64,000 nt of DNA. Source: Candidatus Rifleibacterium amylolyticum. GTDB lineage: Bacteria; Muiribacteriota; Ozemobacteria; Ozemobacterales; Ozemobacteraceae. Below are positions 52,347-60,344 of this stretch, piece after piece; the stretch's first letter is position 1; the number at the start of each line of letters is the position of its first letter. The notes under the pieces are model-generated. The model was not told where the DNA came from. It ran no database searches and saw only the letters and a list, made by a program, of their open reading frames with translations. Made by a program: the position numbers and the translations under genes. The DNA lies in the NCBI GenBank assembly GCA_009917695.1, contig JAACJG010000012.1:62001-126000 (forward strand). Reading direction: 5' to 3'.

Positions 52347-54200
52347 ATGACCTTGAAAGACAGTTTACAGCAAGCAAATGAAGAGCTGTGGGTTCTTTCG
52401 AAGATTATTCGCAATGTTTCCGGCAAAGTTCAGGTTGATGATTTTTTGCAGGAAATCGTTGAGGACGCGCGCCGCTACATCGGGATGGATTCGCTGAACA
52501 TCGGTTTAATTTCCAAGACCTCGCAATGTCTTGAGCCTCTGTGGGTAAGCGGCATTTCGCCGCAGCTGGCGCGTCGGAATTTTCCGAAAATTCCCCTGGC
52601 AAACACTGAGGACATCGCAATAAAGTGTCTGAACGATAAAAAAATGATTTGCGTATCCGACGTGAAGTCTAATTCCAGCGTTCATGATGATATAAAGACT
52701 CTGGCAGCAGGCGTGTCTTTTATACTGATGCCTTTGATTGTTGATGACAGTGCAATTGGGCTGGTCGGTTTTGTTAACAACGTCTCAAGGCATGAAATTG
52801 AAGCCGAGACCATTCAGCGTTACCAGCGCTTTGTCGATACGCTTGCCATGTTTTTTAACAATTCGCAGATATATGCTGAGCTGGAACTGCTGAAACAGAG
52901 CCTTGAACGTCAGGTAGAAGAGAGAACTGCCGATCTCAGGCAGGCACACGAAACCATCTGGGATGTAAAAGAAAACCTTTCAGCAATAATTGAAAATTCT
53001 ACCGTTGGTATTATCGCAACCGATCCAGTTGGGGTGATCAGAGTCTTTAACCGCGCAGCCGGCGAGATTCTCGGCACCAGGCTTGGTTTGTTGTCTGAAC
53101 CCCGCATCAGTTGCATTATCGGCCCCGACCTCATGCGCAGGATTTCAGAGGCAAATGCTGGCGAGGCTCATGACGGCAATGTAATATGCAGAAACTTTGA
53201 AACTGAGCTTTTGCGTGGCGGCGAGCCGTCAGAGACCTCAGAGCCTGTACCGGTGAGCCTCTCGGCTGTGCGGCTGAAAAGTCGAGAAGGTAGCGTAACT
53301 GGCTATGTCTATGTTTTTCAGGATATCCGTGAAGTCAGGTTCCTTGAGACCAAGCTTATTCAGGCTGAAAAGCTCAAAATGATCGGCCAGATGGCGGCCG
53401 GGATTTCGCATGAGTTAAATACGCCGCTCTCTATGATAAAGGCTTCTGCAGCTGTGATCAAACAGGCGGAGAATGGCCTTCATAGTGATATGGTTGCAAA
53501 GCATCTGGGCTTCATCAATGATGCGGTGGGTCGGGCATCTACATTTGTGCATGATTTTCTCAAGCTCGCCAAACCCACGGCAAACCACTGCCAGAAAGCC
53601 GAGATTGCAGATGTAATCAATAAGGCAAACGAGCTTTTCCGACTCAAGTCTCATAGAAAAAGCGTCGATTTTGTCAATTCAGTTGAAGATAACCTGCCGC
53701 CAGTCTATTGTGATGTGAATAAAATCATTCAGGTTCTTATCAACCTTTATGACAATGCGGTTGATGCCATGGGCGGGCAGGGAGAAATTGCAGTTAAGGT
53801 GCTTTGTCGTGAACTTCTGCCCGCTGATGTTCAGTCAGAAGAGCAATTGAAGCGTCGGGCCGGCGACTCGCCGAGAAGTATACTGATGAATTATCGAAAT
53901 TTTCACCTGCATGATCTCTACAAGCTGCCACCGGTTTTTGAGCCCGGCGACAGAATCATTCAAATAGAAGTGACAGATAAAGGTTCTGGCATGTCTCAAG
54001 GCTTGATTGAGCAGGTTTTCGACCCATTTTTTTCTACAAAAGCGGGAAATGGCAATGGCCTTGGCCTGACCATTTCGCAGCGAATAATCAAGGAGCACAA
54101 AGGCTCTATTTCACTGAGTTCTATTCCGGATAAAGGTACAACAGCGACGATAAAGCTGCCAACTTATCAGACAATGATCAGATTTGAAAGGATGGTCTAG
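52347..54200 (+). CDS. GAF-PAS sensor histidine kinase
   Basis: A 617-residue cytosolic kinase. A GAF domain covers about residues 15-175, a coiled coil about 176-210 (LERQVEERTADLRQAHE) and a PAS domain about 213-330. HisKA follows with the phosphoryl-accepting histidine in GISHELNTPLSM (about residue 355). The HATPase domain has an N box (NLYDNAVDAMGG), a G1 box (DKGSGM), an F box (DPFFSTKAG) and a G2 box (GNGLGLTI). It starts 3 bp after the thiamine enzyme and abuts the receiver-kinase gene, so the five genes appear to be one operon. Confidence 0.9.
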   Translation: MTLKDSLQQANEELWVLSKIIRNVSGKVQVDDFLQEIVEDARRYIGMDSLNIGLISKTSQCLEPLWVSGISPQLARRNFPKIPLANTEDIAIKCLNDKKMICVSDVKSNSSVHDDIKTLAAGVSFILMPLIVDDSAIGLVGFVNNVSRHEIEAETIQRYQRFVDTLAMFFNNSQIYAELELLKQSLERQVEERTADLRQAHETIWDVKENLSAIIENSTVGIIATDPVGVIRVFNRAAGEILGTRLGLLSEPRISCIIGPDLMRRISEANAGEAHDGNVICRNFETELLRGGEPSETSEPVPVSLSAVRLKSREGSVTGYVYVFQDIREVRFLETKLIQAEKLKMIGQMAAGISHELNTPLSMIKASAAVIKQAENGLHSDMVAKHLGFINDAVGRASTFVHDFLKLAKPTANHCQKAEIADVINKANELFRLKSHRKSVDFVNSVEDNLPPVYCDVNKIIQVLINLYDNAVDAMGGQGEIAVKVLCRELLPADVQSEEQLKRRAGDSPRSILMNYRNFHLHDLYKLPPVFEPGDRIIQIEVTDKGSGMSQGLIEQVFDPFFSTKAGNGNGLGLTISQRIIKEHKGSISLSSIPDKGTTATIKLPTYQTMIRFERMV

Positions 54201-55418
54201 ATGATCCAGGACACCAGATTCAACGTTTTGATTGCCGACGATGAGCCCAGGTTTTGCCAAATACTCGAGGATCTGCTGGCGAATGAGAATATTAACATTT
54301 ACAGCGTTTCCACTCCTGAAAATGCTGTAAAGGCCGTTTTAAACTATGACATACATCTGGCTTTGCTTGACAAGCGCTTTCCAACCGACCATGAGGGTGT
54401 TCAAACACTGAGACGGGTAAAAGAACTGAAGCCGGAAACAGAAGTAATAATGATGACTGCCTATCCTGACGCCGAATCAAATCTGGACGCGGTCGCGTTG
54501 GGTGCCTGCTGCTATCTGCAAAAGACTATGGATTATGAGAAAATGCAGGTTGTTCTAAGGCGCCTGCTCGATCGGATTCAGCAGAAAAGGCGAAACATCA
54601 GCCTGATTGCCGAGCTTGAAGAAAGAAACAGGTGGCTTGAGTCAATTTCCGCTACGATAAAGAGTTGGAATGAAAAGCTGGTCAGGCGCGTCAAAGTAGC
54701 CGAGAAGATTGATTTTGCTGGTGAAGACGAAGACAATGAAAAGTATCTGCCACCGGACAACATAGAATTGTTTTCAGTGGCTCTTGTTCATGAACTTAAC
54801 AATCACCTGCAGATCATCAGTGCTGTCATGGAAGAGCTCGCTGATGAGGCAAACATGAACAAGGATGAATTGATTAAAGAGCTTGACGATTCAATCGATC
54901 AGCTTCAAAAAGTTACTGCAAATTATTCGCAGATTTTTGTTGGCGCGGAAAGCAAGAAAAAGTCGCCTGCCGATCTGGAACTGATACTGCATTATGTATT
55001 CAAGTCCGCCTGGCGTCTTGGTCAAAGCAGAGACCTTCAGCTGAAGAGACAGATAGAATTGAACCATCTTAAGATTATGTGCGTATCAAGACTGCTGTCT
55101 GATGCGCTTCTCAATGTCATGAAAAATGCAATCGAAGCTGCGGCTCCTTATGGCAGAGAAGAACATGCCAGTGTCTCGTTGAAGGCATACAAAGAGGATG
55201 CGGAAGTTGTCATCGAAATTGGTAATACTGGCGCGCCGCTTGCAGAGGATGTGCTGAAAAAACTATTCATCGGCATGAGCCAAAAAGAGGGGCATGTCGG
55301 TGTTGGTCTGTGTCTTGCCAGGTATGCGATTGAACAGCATGCTGGAACAATGGAGCTGATAAGAAAAGATGATTGCTGGAACATCTTTCAGATCAGACTG
55401 CCAAAAGCTCAGTCATAA
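54201..55418 (+). CDS. Receiver domain-histidine kinase hybrid
   Basis: A 405-residue protein with an N-terminal receiver (about 6-130): acidic pocket IADDEP, phosphorylatable aspartate in LALLDKRFP (about residue 56), threonine in MMTAYPD and lysine in LQKTMD. A helical linker follows. A HisKA-like segment has VHELNNHLQII (about 195), then HATPase boxes: MKNAIEAAA, EIGNTGAPLAED and VGVGLCLAR. It has no DNA-binding output. It begins directly after the kinase stop. The pair probably relays phosphate from kinase to this receiver, which then controls its own kinase module. Confidence 0.85.
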   Translation: MIQDTRFNVLIADDEPRFCQILEDLLANENINIYSVSTPENAVKAVLNYDIHLALLDKRFPTDHEGVQTLRRVKELKPETEVIMMTAYPDAESNLDAVALGACCYLQKTMDYEKMQVVLRRLLDRIQQKRRNISLIAELEERNRWLESISATIKSWNEKLVRRVKVAEKIDFAGEDEDNEKYLPPDNIELFSVALVHELNNHLQIISAVMEELADEANMNKDELIKELDDSIDQLQKVTANYSQIFVGAESKKKSPADLELILHYVFKSAWRLGQSRDLQLKRQIELNHLKIMCVSRLLSDALLNVMKNAIEAAAPYGREEHASVSLKAYKEDAEVVIEIGNTGAPLAEDVLKKLFIGMSQKEGHVGVGLCLARYAIEQHAGTMELIRKDDCWNIFQIRLPKAQS

Positions 55419-55707
55419 TCTGACTTACTGTTGCAGCTGACCGTGCGGAAACTGTTCGCGGGCGATGGTTACCTCCTCATTTTTGCATGCTTTGTCCGAT
55501 CCTCTAAAACATTTATTCAAGTATTTTATCACATTTTGTTTCGGTAGCTAAAATGGCCCCATTCAGAAACTTATTTATGGCAATCTCGTGCAACGAGATG
55601 GGGAGGTGGCCGAGGGTAAACTTTTGGTTTTTTTGCGACGAAAAGCTGCATTGACTCTGGAAAATGGCTCGTGATACGGTGAAAGTGCAAAAGCAAATTT
55701 CTATCCA
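55419..55707. other. Junction between the operon and the accessory region
   Basis: About 290 bp with no convincing gene. A small hairpin ATCTCGT-GCA-ACGAGAT (55583-55599) is followed by GGGGAGGTGGCCGAG, which looks like the first bases of a tRNA-Ser/Leu but does not continue as a tRNA. No obvious terminator follows the receiver-kinase gene. Gene style changes after this point. Confidence 0.4.
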
Positions 55708-57282
55708 ATGCCTGCAATGGGGGACGAAATGGCTTCAAAAAAAGAATGGACATGGGAGTATTGCGGAACCTGGTTTGGAGTCAAACTTTCCGAGGACGGG
55801 AATAACCTGACCTGGTGGGCGAGCCACGTTAAGGACCTGAAAAGCGGGAAAAAATACGTCGGAAAGCGTTCGCAGTCCGTCGAGAGTTTCAAGAAGAAAG
55901 GTCCCAGTTACGATAACATCACGATCTGGGAGCTGAAAAATCCCGACTATATCGATAACATGTACAACCCCTTCTACAGCGAAGGGGAGCCGGATGAAAT
56001 CGATGGTCCCAGACTGCACCAGATTCCGCAGAACATCCGCATAGAGCTTTGCGAATATTTCGGAGCCGATATGACCAGATGGCCCCCTCCGCCGGATACT
56101 ACAAAGGGCCCGCCCGAATCCCCGGAATCAGTTTCTGAAAAAGACGGTCATGAAGAAGATGCAGAATTTGCGATTTCCCGGATTCCGGATGTTCCATACA
56201 AACCGGCGCTGCCTGGGGGAAAAGACCTTGCGGACCTCGAAGCTCTCTTCAAACGCTTCCCCCGGCTTGCGAACACAATCAAGTCGATGTCATTCTCTGT
56301 GTATCACTTCGGAACTTCTATTCAAAACCGTTTCATTGAAATCGCAGGGGCGGTTCTTTGTCCCGTTCTGAAATCGGAGGCTGATCTCCGCGACCTGATC
56401 GCAGTTTTGAAGGATTCGCGCCAGGCTTTGCGTCAGTGCGGAACCATGGGATTGGATGTGAGCTCAGCTGTGTTCTGGAAGTTCGCCAATGCAAAGCTTG
56501 AATACTCAGACTTGCTGAAAGTCCTGTTCAAAAATTCTCCCGCCCTTGAAAGTCGGTTTACCGCAAATCCCCGGAAAGGGATAAGGATTCTCCTTCTTGA
56601 TGATGAGTTTTTGATGATGACTGTTGTTGAACATTCCCCGATCATCGAAAAGCTTATCAGTACAGATGATGATCTTGATTCATTCGTAGAATTGATGGTG
56701 AGAACGGCGGGAAACAAAAATCTCAACTCGGACCAGATGTTTCAGGCAATGCCAAAACTGTGTTCAATTCTAGATCTGAAAACCGGAAAGGAAGTGTTCG
56801 ATTTCCTGATCGGCTTGATAAAACGCGGAATATACATGCATGGAATGAATGATCCCGCCTGGTTGCATAAATTGAAGCAGCAACACAAGGGAATTCAGAA
56901 TAAGGCGGTTTCCCTGAAAATTCTGACGAGATTGAAAGAGTTCGAGGATGTTTTCGAGTATGCAAAACCCTATCTTTCATCTGATCAGAATGCCAGGAAG
57001 ATCGAGGCAGCGTTTCGGAAAATGTACGGGCATTATTTTGGTTACAGCGATCTTCAGGCGGACATGGAAGGAATGATTCCGCTGGTTTTGAAAATCTGTG
57101 TCCCGCTCGCGAAAAATCTGAGTGATTTCCTGAAGCTGTGCGGCGAAGTTCCCCGACTCGTCGAAGATCTTCCCAGGGATGGGGAATCGACTCCGGTTGG
57201 CTGGACTCACATCTTTGACACAAAGGATCTTGAAGCTCGTGTCAGAAAATCCGGGTCACTGGATGATATCCTGAAGGCATAG
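55708..57282 (+). CDS. Orphan 524-residue protein, function unknown
   Basis: A long soluble protein with no signal peptide or membrane helix. Start options are ATG 55708, 55717 or 55729; the last follows GGGGGA at 4 nt. Residues about 10-120 form a tryptophan- and charge-rich N-terminal region (e.g. WTWEYCGTWFGVKL, TRWPPPPDT). A disordered linker runs about 125-165 and a mainly helical C-terminal domain about 175-520. I see no catalytic motif and recognise no family. Codon and residue style differ from the upstream operon, suggesting acquisition. It sits at the edge of the region with toxin-antitoxin and restriction genes, so a defence role is possible but unsupported. Confidence 0.6.
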   Translation: MPAMGDEMASKKEWTWEYCGTWFGVKLSEDGNNLTWWASHVKDLKSGKKYVGKRSQSVESFKKKGPSYDNITIWELKNPDYIDNMYNPFYSEGEPDEIDGPRLHQIPQNIRIELCEYFGADMTRWPPPPDTTKGPPESPESVSEKDGHEEDAEFAISRIPDVPYKPALPGGKDLADLEALFKRFPRLANTIKSMSFSVYHFGTSIQNRFIEIAGAVLCPVLKSEADLRDLIAVLKDSRQALRQCGTMGLDVSSAVFWKFANAKLEYSDLLKVLFKNSPALESRFTANPRKGIRILLLDDEFLMMTVVEHSPIIEKLISTDDDLDSFVELMVRTAGNKNLNSDQMFQAMPKLCSILDLKTGKEVFDFLIGLIKRGIYMHGMNDPAWLHKLKQQHKGIQNKAVSLKILTRLKEFEDVFEYAKPYLSSDQNARKIEAAFRKMYGHYFGYSDLQADMEGMIPLVLKICVPLAKNLSDFLKLCGEVPRLVEDLPRDGESTPVGWTHIFDTKDLEARVRKSGSLDDILKA

Positions 57283-57295
57283 TCTGATTAGAAAT

Positions 57296-57450
57296 TCATT
57301 TGTATGCATTTTTACGGAAATCGATGGTAAGAATTGAAACAATTTTCAGCTTTTCATCAATTGAATAAAAAATCCGAAATTTACCAATCCTGTAACATTC
57401 ATCATCTGCCTGCAAATTAACGCATGCTGCGCTAAATTGTCCATGGCTTC
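57296..57450 (-). pseudogene. C-terminal remnant of a RelE/ParE-type toxin
   Basis: The minus-strand frame ending at TGA 57298-57296 encodes CYRIGKFRIFYSIDEKLKIV followed by SILTIDFRKNAYK, the classic C-terminal core of RelE/ParE toxins. Upstream of it only about 30 further residues are readable before the frame enters the mazF gene end, so the N-terminal half is missing. No antitoxin partner remains nearby. It is best read as a decayed toxin gene. Confidence 0.55.
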
Positions 57451-57462
57451 TGGCAGAAACTA

Positions 57463-57801
57463 TTACTTTGTCAAAACCGAAATAGCCAAATTTTGCACAG
57501 ATTCAACTACGGTATCTGGAATTGTGAAAATCAAATCAACATTTCTTTCAGACAGGTCAATACATTTTAACTGATCAGAAAGAATGACGCCTTTAACCTT
57601 AAATCCTTCTGGAATTGGGACCTCAAAAGGATATCCTTTGGCCCTGGATGTAATTGGACATACGATAGCCAAGCCTACTTTTTGATGATACTTTTGAGAT
57701 GACAATATTAAACCCGGTCTTCGGCCGGCTTGCTCATGTCCCAACGAGGGATCAAAATCAATCCAAACTACATCTCCACGATCTGGAATGATTTTTACCA
57801 T
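57463..57801 (-). CDS. mazF: MazF/PemK-type mRNA endonuclease toxin
   Basis: A 112-residue toxin of the MazF/PemK/CcdB-fold family, which cleaves mRNA. Diagnostic segments are RGDVVWIDFDPSLGHEQAGRR, RPGLILSSQKYH, VCPITSRAKGYPFEV and VILSDQLKCIDLSERN. The start at ATG 57801 follows AAGAGG; a TTG at 57810 is also in frame. It starts 2 bp after the antitoxin stop and is surely co-transcribed with it. The length is typical and the family residues are intact, so the toxin is probably functional. Confidence 0.9.
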   Translation of the reverse strand: MVKIIPDRGDVVWIDFDPSLGHEQAGRRPGLILSSQKYHQKVGLAIVCPITSRAKGYPFEVPIPEGFKVKGVILSDQLKCIDLSERNVDLIFTIPDTVVESVQNLAISVLTK

Positions 57802-57803
57802 TG

Positions 57804-58043
57804 TTACCAAACCTCTTTCCCGCGTGGTGGGCCGAAATCAACCAATTTATGTATGTTGTCTTTATTTACTTTTTCCAGGAGCTTATCAAAGTCAACTTCT
57901 TCCAAGGCAGGCTCAACTACCAAAGCCCCGTTCTTCAGGGAAATTTCCACTTCGGAATTGTTGGTTAGATGGATCTCATTCGCAAATGGCTTGGGGATTC
58001 GAATAGCTAAGCTATTTCCCCACATTTGAACTTTGCCTTTCAT
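57804..58043 (-). CDS. mazE: MazE-type AbrB-like antitoxin
   Basis: A 79-residue antitoxin. The N-terminal swapped-hairpin AbrB-like DNA-binding domain (MKGKVQMWGNSLAIRIPKPF) is typical of MazE. The acidic C-terminal half (about 45-79) should neutralise MazF by binding it. AAAGGAG precedes the ATG. A 7-bp inverted repeat 15 bp upstream is the likely autoregulatory operator. Confidence 0.9.
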   Translation of the reverse strand: MKGKVQMWGNSLAIRIPKPFANEIHLTNNSEVEISLKNGALVVEPALEEVDFDKLLEKVNKDNIHKLVDFGPPRGKEVW

Positions 58044-58057
58044 ATAAGCTCCTTTCT

Positions 58058-58080
58058 GCGTATCTACAATAATGATACGC
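58058..58080 (-). promoter_or_regulatory. Inverted-repeat operator of the mazEF-type operon
   Basis: GCGTATC-N9-GATACGC, perfect 7-bp arms, 15 bp upstream of the mazE start. Palindromes at this position are standard binding sites for MazE or MazEF complexes that repress their own promoter. Confidence 0.7.
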
Positions 58081-58218
58081 GCGTAAAGGCACTAAGTCAA
58101 GGTTTTGCCACAGAACAATCTAGCGCCGCCACAAAGATCATTTGAGATGTCCGCTCAAAGGCTGCTTCAGCTTTCCTGGCTCGCACCAGGCAAAAGAGTC
58201 GACAAAACCCTCATCGAA

Positions 58219-59785
58219 TTATCTTTCTTCAAGGGCTTCCAGTTCGATATCTGTCTGCCGGAGACGCTCGGCAATCACCAAAGCCAGGCGGGCAAAAACC
58301 TTGATTCCGACTATTGTTGATGAGTGGACCATTTTGTCGAATTTTTCCCGGGATAGGGCAAAAAGCTCAACGTCTTCTTTGACCTCAGCGTCCGCAGATC
58401 GGAACCGCCGATCCAGGAAGGAAAGTTCCCCCAGATAACTACCCCGGTCGATGTCAGCCAGATGATGTCGCTTTCCACTTTCCAGTGGCAGGAGAATACT
58501 GATCCGACCACGTCGGACCAGGAAAATTTCGTATCCGGAATCACCCTTGCTGAACAACTTTTCCCCTTTTGCGATAGAAAGTTTCCGAGTACAATCAGCT
58601 AACCCCTTGAAATCCGGTTCTTCAAACTCCCGGAACAAATCGAATTCTTCCATTTCCAGGGGGTTCAGTTCGACAGTGTGCTTGACACCAGCAGCGGTCA
58701 GAATTTCGGTTTCGGCATATTCGAGGGCATTGTTTAAAGTCTCCGAGACCAGTATCGCCTCGGTTTCATCGATAATACCGAGTTGGGCCATATAGTCCTC
58801 GAAATTCCGGCGGTCATGAAGAGATCCCAGCCAGGGTCCCGGATAATGGAGACTGGCCACCGCTGGAAACATTGACGAGGGTGGGGCCCATTGTCCCCGC
58901 ACCCGGCATTCCCCCTGTGAGGAAAGCCCCCAGATTGCCGAACCCCTGTCCCAACAATTCCCGATCGGAATTGTGTCTACTGCGGGTCAAAGCATCGAGT
59001 ACGACGCAGGTTTTCAAAGTATCAATAGAAAGCAGGACTGAAAGGGTTATTGCTGGAACCAGGATTAGTTTTATAGATTGAAGATTGATTGTCAGCAAAG
59101 AGCTGGCCCGCGATGAAACCGCATCCAAAAACGAACCCGAAGTATGAATCGGTCCTACTATCAGGGAATTTCCCTCCAAGACCAGCAGATCTTTCCAGAT
59201 CAGTGACAATCCGAAGTAAGCCGCCATTCCGGCAAAAAGTCCTAACACCGGAGCGGGGATTTTTTTGGTCACCTTTGGCGCTGTAACCATGACAATCATC
59301 GCCACCAGGCCAACGATCAGGCCTGGCCACCTCCAAAGATCGGGGGACGTTAATCCGGTGAGGAGCGGAGTGGCTTTGGAATATCCCAGCAACTTTGGCA
59401 TTTGCCCGATTGCAATAAGGATGCCAACTGCCGACATGTACCCGGTAACAACAGGATAAGGAATGAACTTGATCAACCGCCCACACCCCACCAGACCGTA
59501 AAAGATCTGCAAACCGGCGGCAACCAGAACGATAAGGGCGAGAATGCCCGGGATGGCCTCAGGAGGTATCTGGTGGCCATTTTCTCTGACGAGCTCTGCA
59601 ACCACGGCGGACCCGATTATTCCTGTCATGGCCCCCATTCCTACGTATTTCTGGCCAATCCCGGAATACACCAGAACCCCGAAAGCAATCGCCGAAGGCA
59701 AGGCCACCAGCATCGCCCCAAATCCTCCCCAAAAATCGCCTATCTTCGAAGGGGGGGAAACAGCCTTCATCGTTATTGTACTCAT
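58219..59785 (-). pseudogene. SulP transporter-STAS-cNMP-binding protein gene broken by internal deletion
   Basis: The minus strand encodes the first 323 residues of a SulP anion transporter (start 59785, MSTITMKAVSPP) ending abruptly at SGTLAGISS near 58814. In another frame, the last part of a STAS domain (from about HDRRNFEDYMAQLG) and a complete cyclic-nucleotide-binding domain (GEKLFSKGDSGYEIFLVRRG) run to 58219. The last membrane helices and most of STAS, perhaps 180 residues, are missing between them. The original gene was a SulP-STAS-cNMP fusion; deletion and frameshift at about 58820-58830 have disabled it. The apparent start of the second frame at 58902 is out-of-frame SulP DNA. Confidence 0.75.
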
Positions 59786-59865
59786 CTTCTATTCCTCTTT
59801 CTTTTTAATCTGTCTCACTCAAAGTAAAAAACTGTCTCGTCTTCTGTATATTTGCTTGCAAAATG

Positions 59866-59952
59866 CTAACGTCTGCCGCGCCAGTAAAAAGGGCGCCTTT
59901 TTGGGTGAGCGACTGTAAGAAACCTGATTTCTTCTGGTCGAATCGAATACAT
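59866..59952 (-). pseudogene. C-terminal scrap of a ParE/RelE-like toxin
   Basis: The frame ending at TAG 59868-59866 encodes EEIRFLTVAHPKRRPFYWRG, which matches the end of ParE-type toxins (commonly of the form RILAVAHGKRRPGYW). Only about 28 residues remain, fused out of frame to the nucleotidyltransferase remnant at 59952. Confidence 0.5.
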
Positions 59953-60134
59953 CAGTGCTTATGGAAACTTAGAAAGGTTGAGCGCTCTGACTGAAAATCA
60001 ACAACAAAATCCAGATCGCTTTCATCGGTAAATTCGTCAGTCGTTGCCTAACCAAAAAGGTCTAGTCGAGCGACCGACAATTGCTCACAGAGAGCTCGAA
60101 TCTCATTTTGGAAGTTATCAATGTTGAATCTCAC
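59952..60134 (-). pseudogene. MNT-type nucleotidyltransferase antitoxin remnant with stop in the active site
   Basis: A GTG-started frame at 60134 encodes 28 residues ending ARLDLFG, then TAG (60050-60048), then ATTDEFTDESDLDFVVDFQ. This is the MntA/MNT nucleotidyltransferase pattern LFGSATxDxFxxxSDLDFVVDF with the catalytic GS serine codon changed to a stop, consistent with TCG to TAG. A second stop at 59954 truncates the C-terminus. MntA proteins are antitoxins to HepT; no HepT is seen. Confidence 0.65.
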
Positions 60135-60270
60135 ATAAAGATTATACCACAAGACATGGAGCAGTATAAGATTGCCATAATAGTGGCTCGCACTTCAAGG
60201 GGAGCAGTATACTGCGTGAAAGATCTGTGGGTGAAAATTCATTATCCGGCTACGGCCCGATTAAGCTCAT

Positions 60271-60341
60271 GAACCGCCGGATGCGGACCCGCATGTCCGG
60301 TGGTGTGGGAAGGAGGGGGGAAAGCCCCCTCTTTACCCGAT
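60271..60341 (+). mobile_element. 3' end of a group II intron (domains V and VI) without its reverse transcriptase
   Basis: Positions 60271-60305 fold as a domain V-like hairpin (ACCGCCGGA-TGCG-loop-CGCA, then a two-base bulge and TCCGGTGGT). A domain VI-like stem follows at 60313-60331, and the element ends ACCCGAT at 60341, as bacterial group II introns do. The upstream 130 bp hold no reverse transcriptase gene and the 5' intron half was not found. It abuts the hsdR stop codon (60345) in opposite orientation. Confidence 0.65.
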
Positions 60342-60344
60342 TTT

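Noticed and set aside
55600-55680. GGGGAGGTGGCCGAG resembling the 5' end of tRNA-Ser or tRNA-Leu
   Set aside because: The following bases do not form D, anticodon or T arms and no CCA-type acceptor end is present. At most it is a short fragment.
58814-58902. Treating the cNMP-binding frame starting at 58902 as a normal separate gene
   Set aside because: Its first 25 or so residues are out-of-frame SulP coding DNA; the STAS and cNMP part is the tail of a deleted fusion gene.
59886-59902. Small palindrome AAAAAGG-GCG-CCTTTTT as a terminator
   Set aside because: It lies inside the recognisable ParE-like coding remnant and the stem is short.
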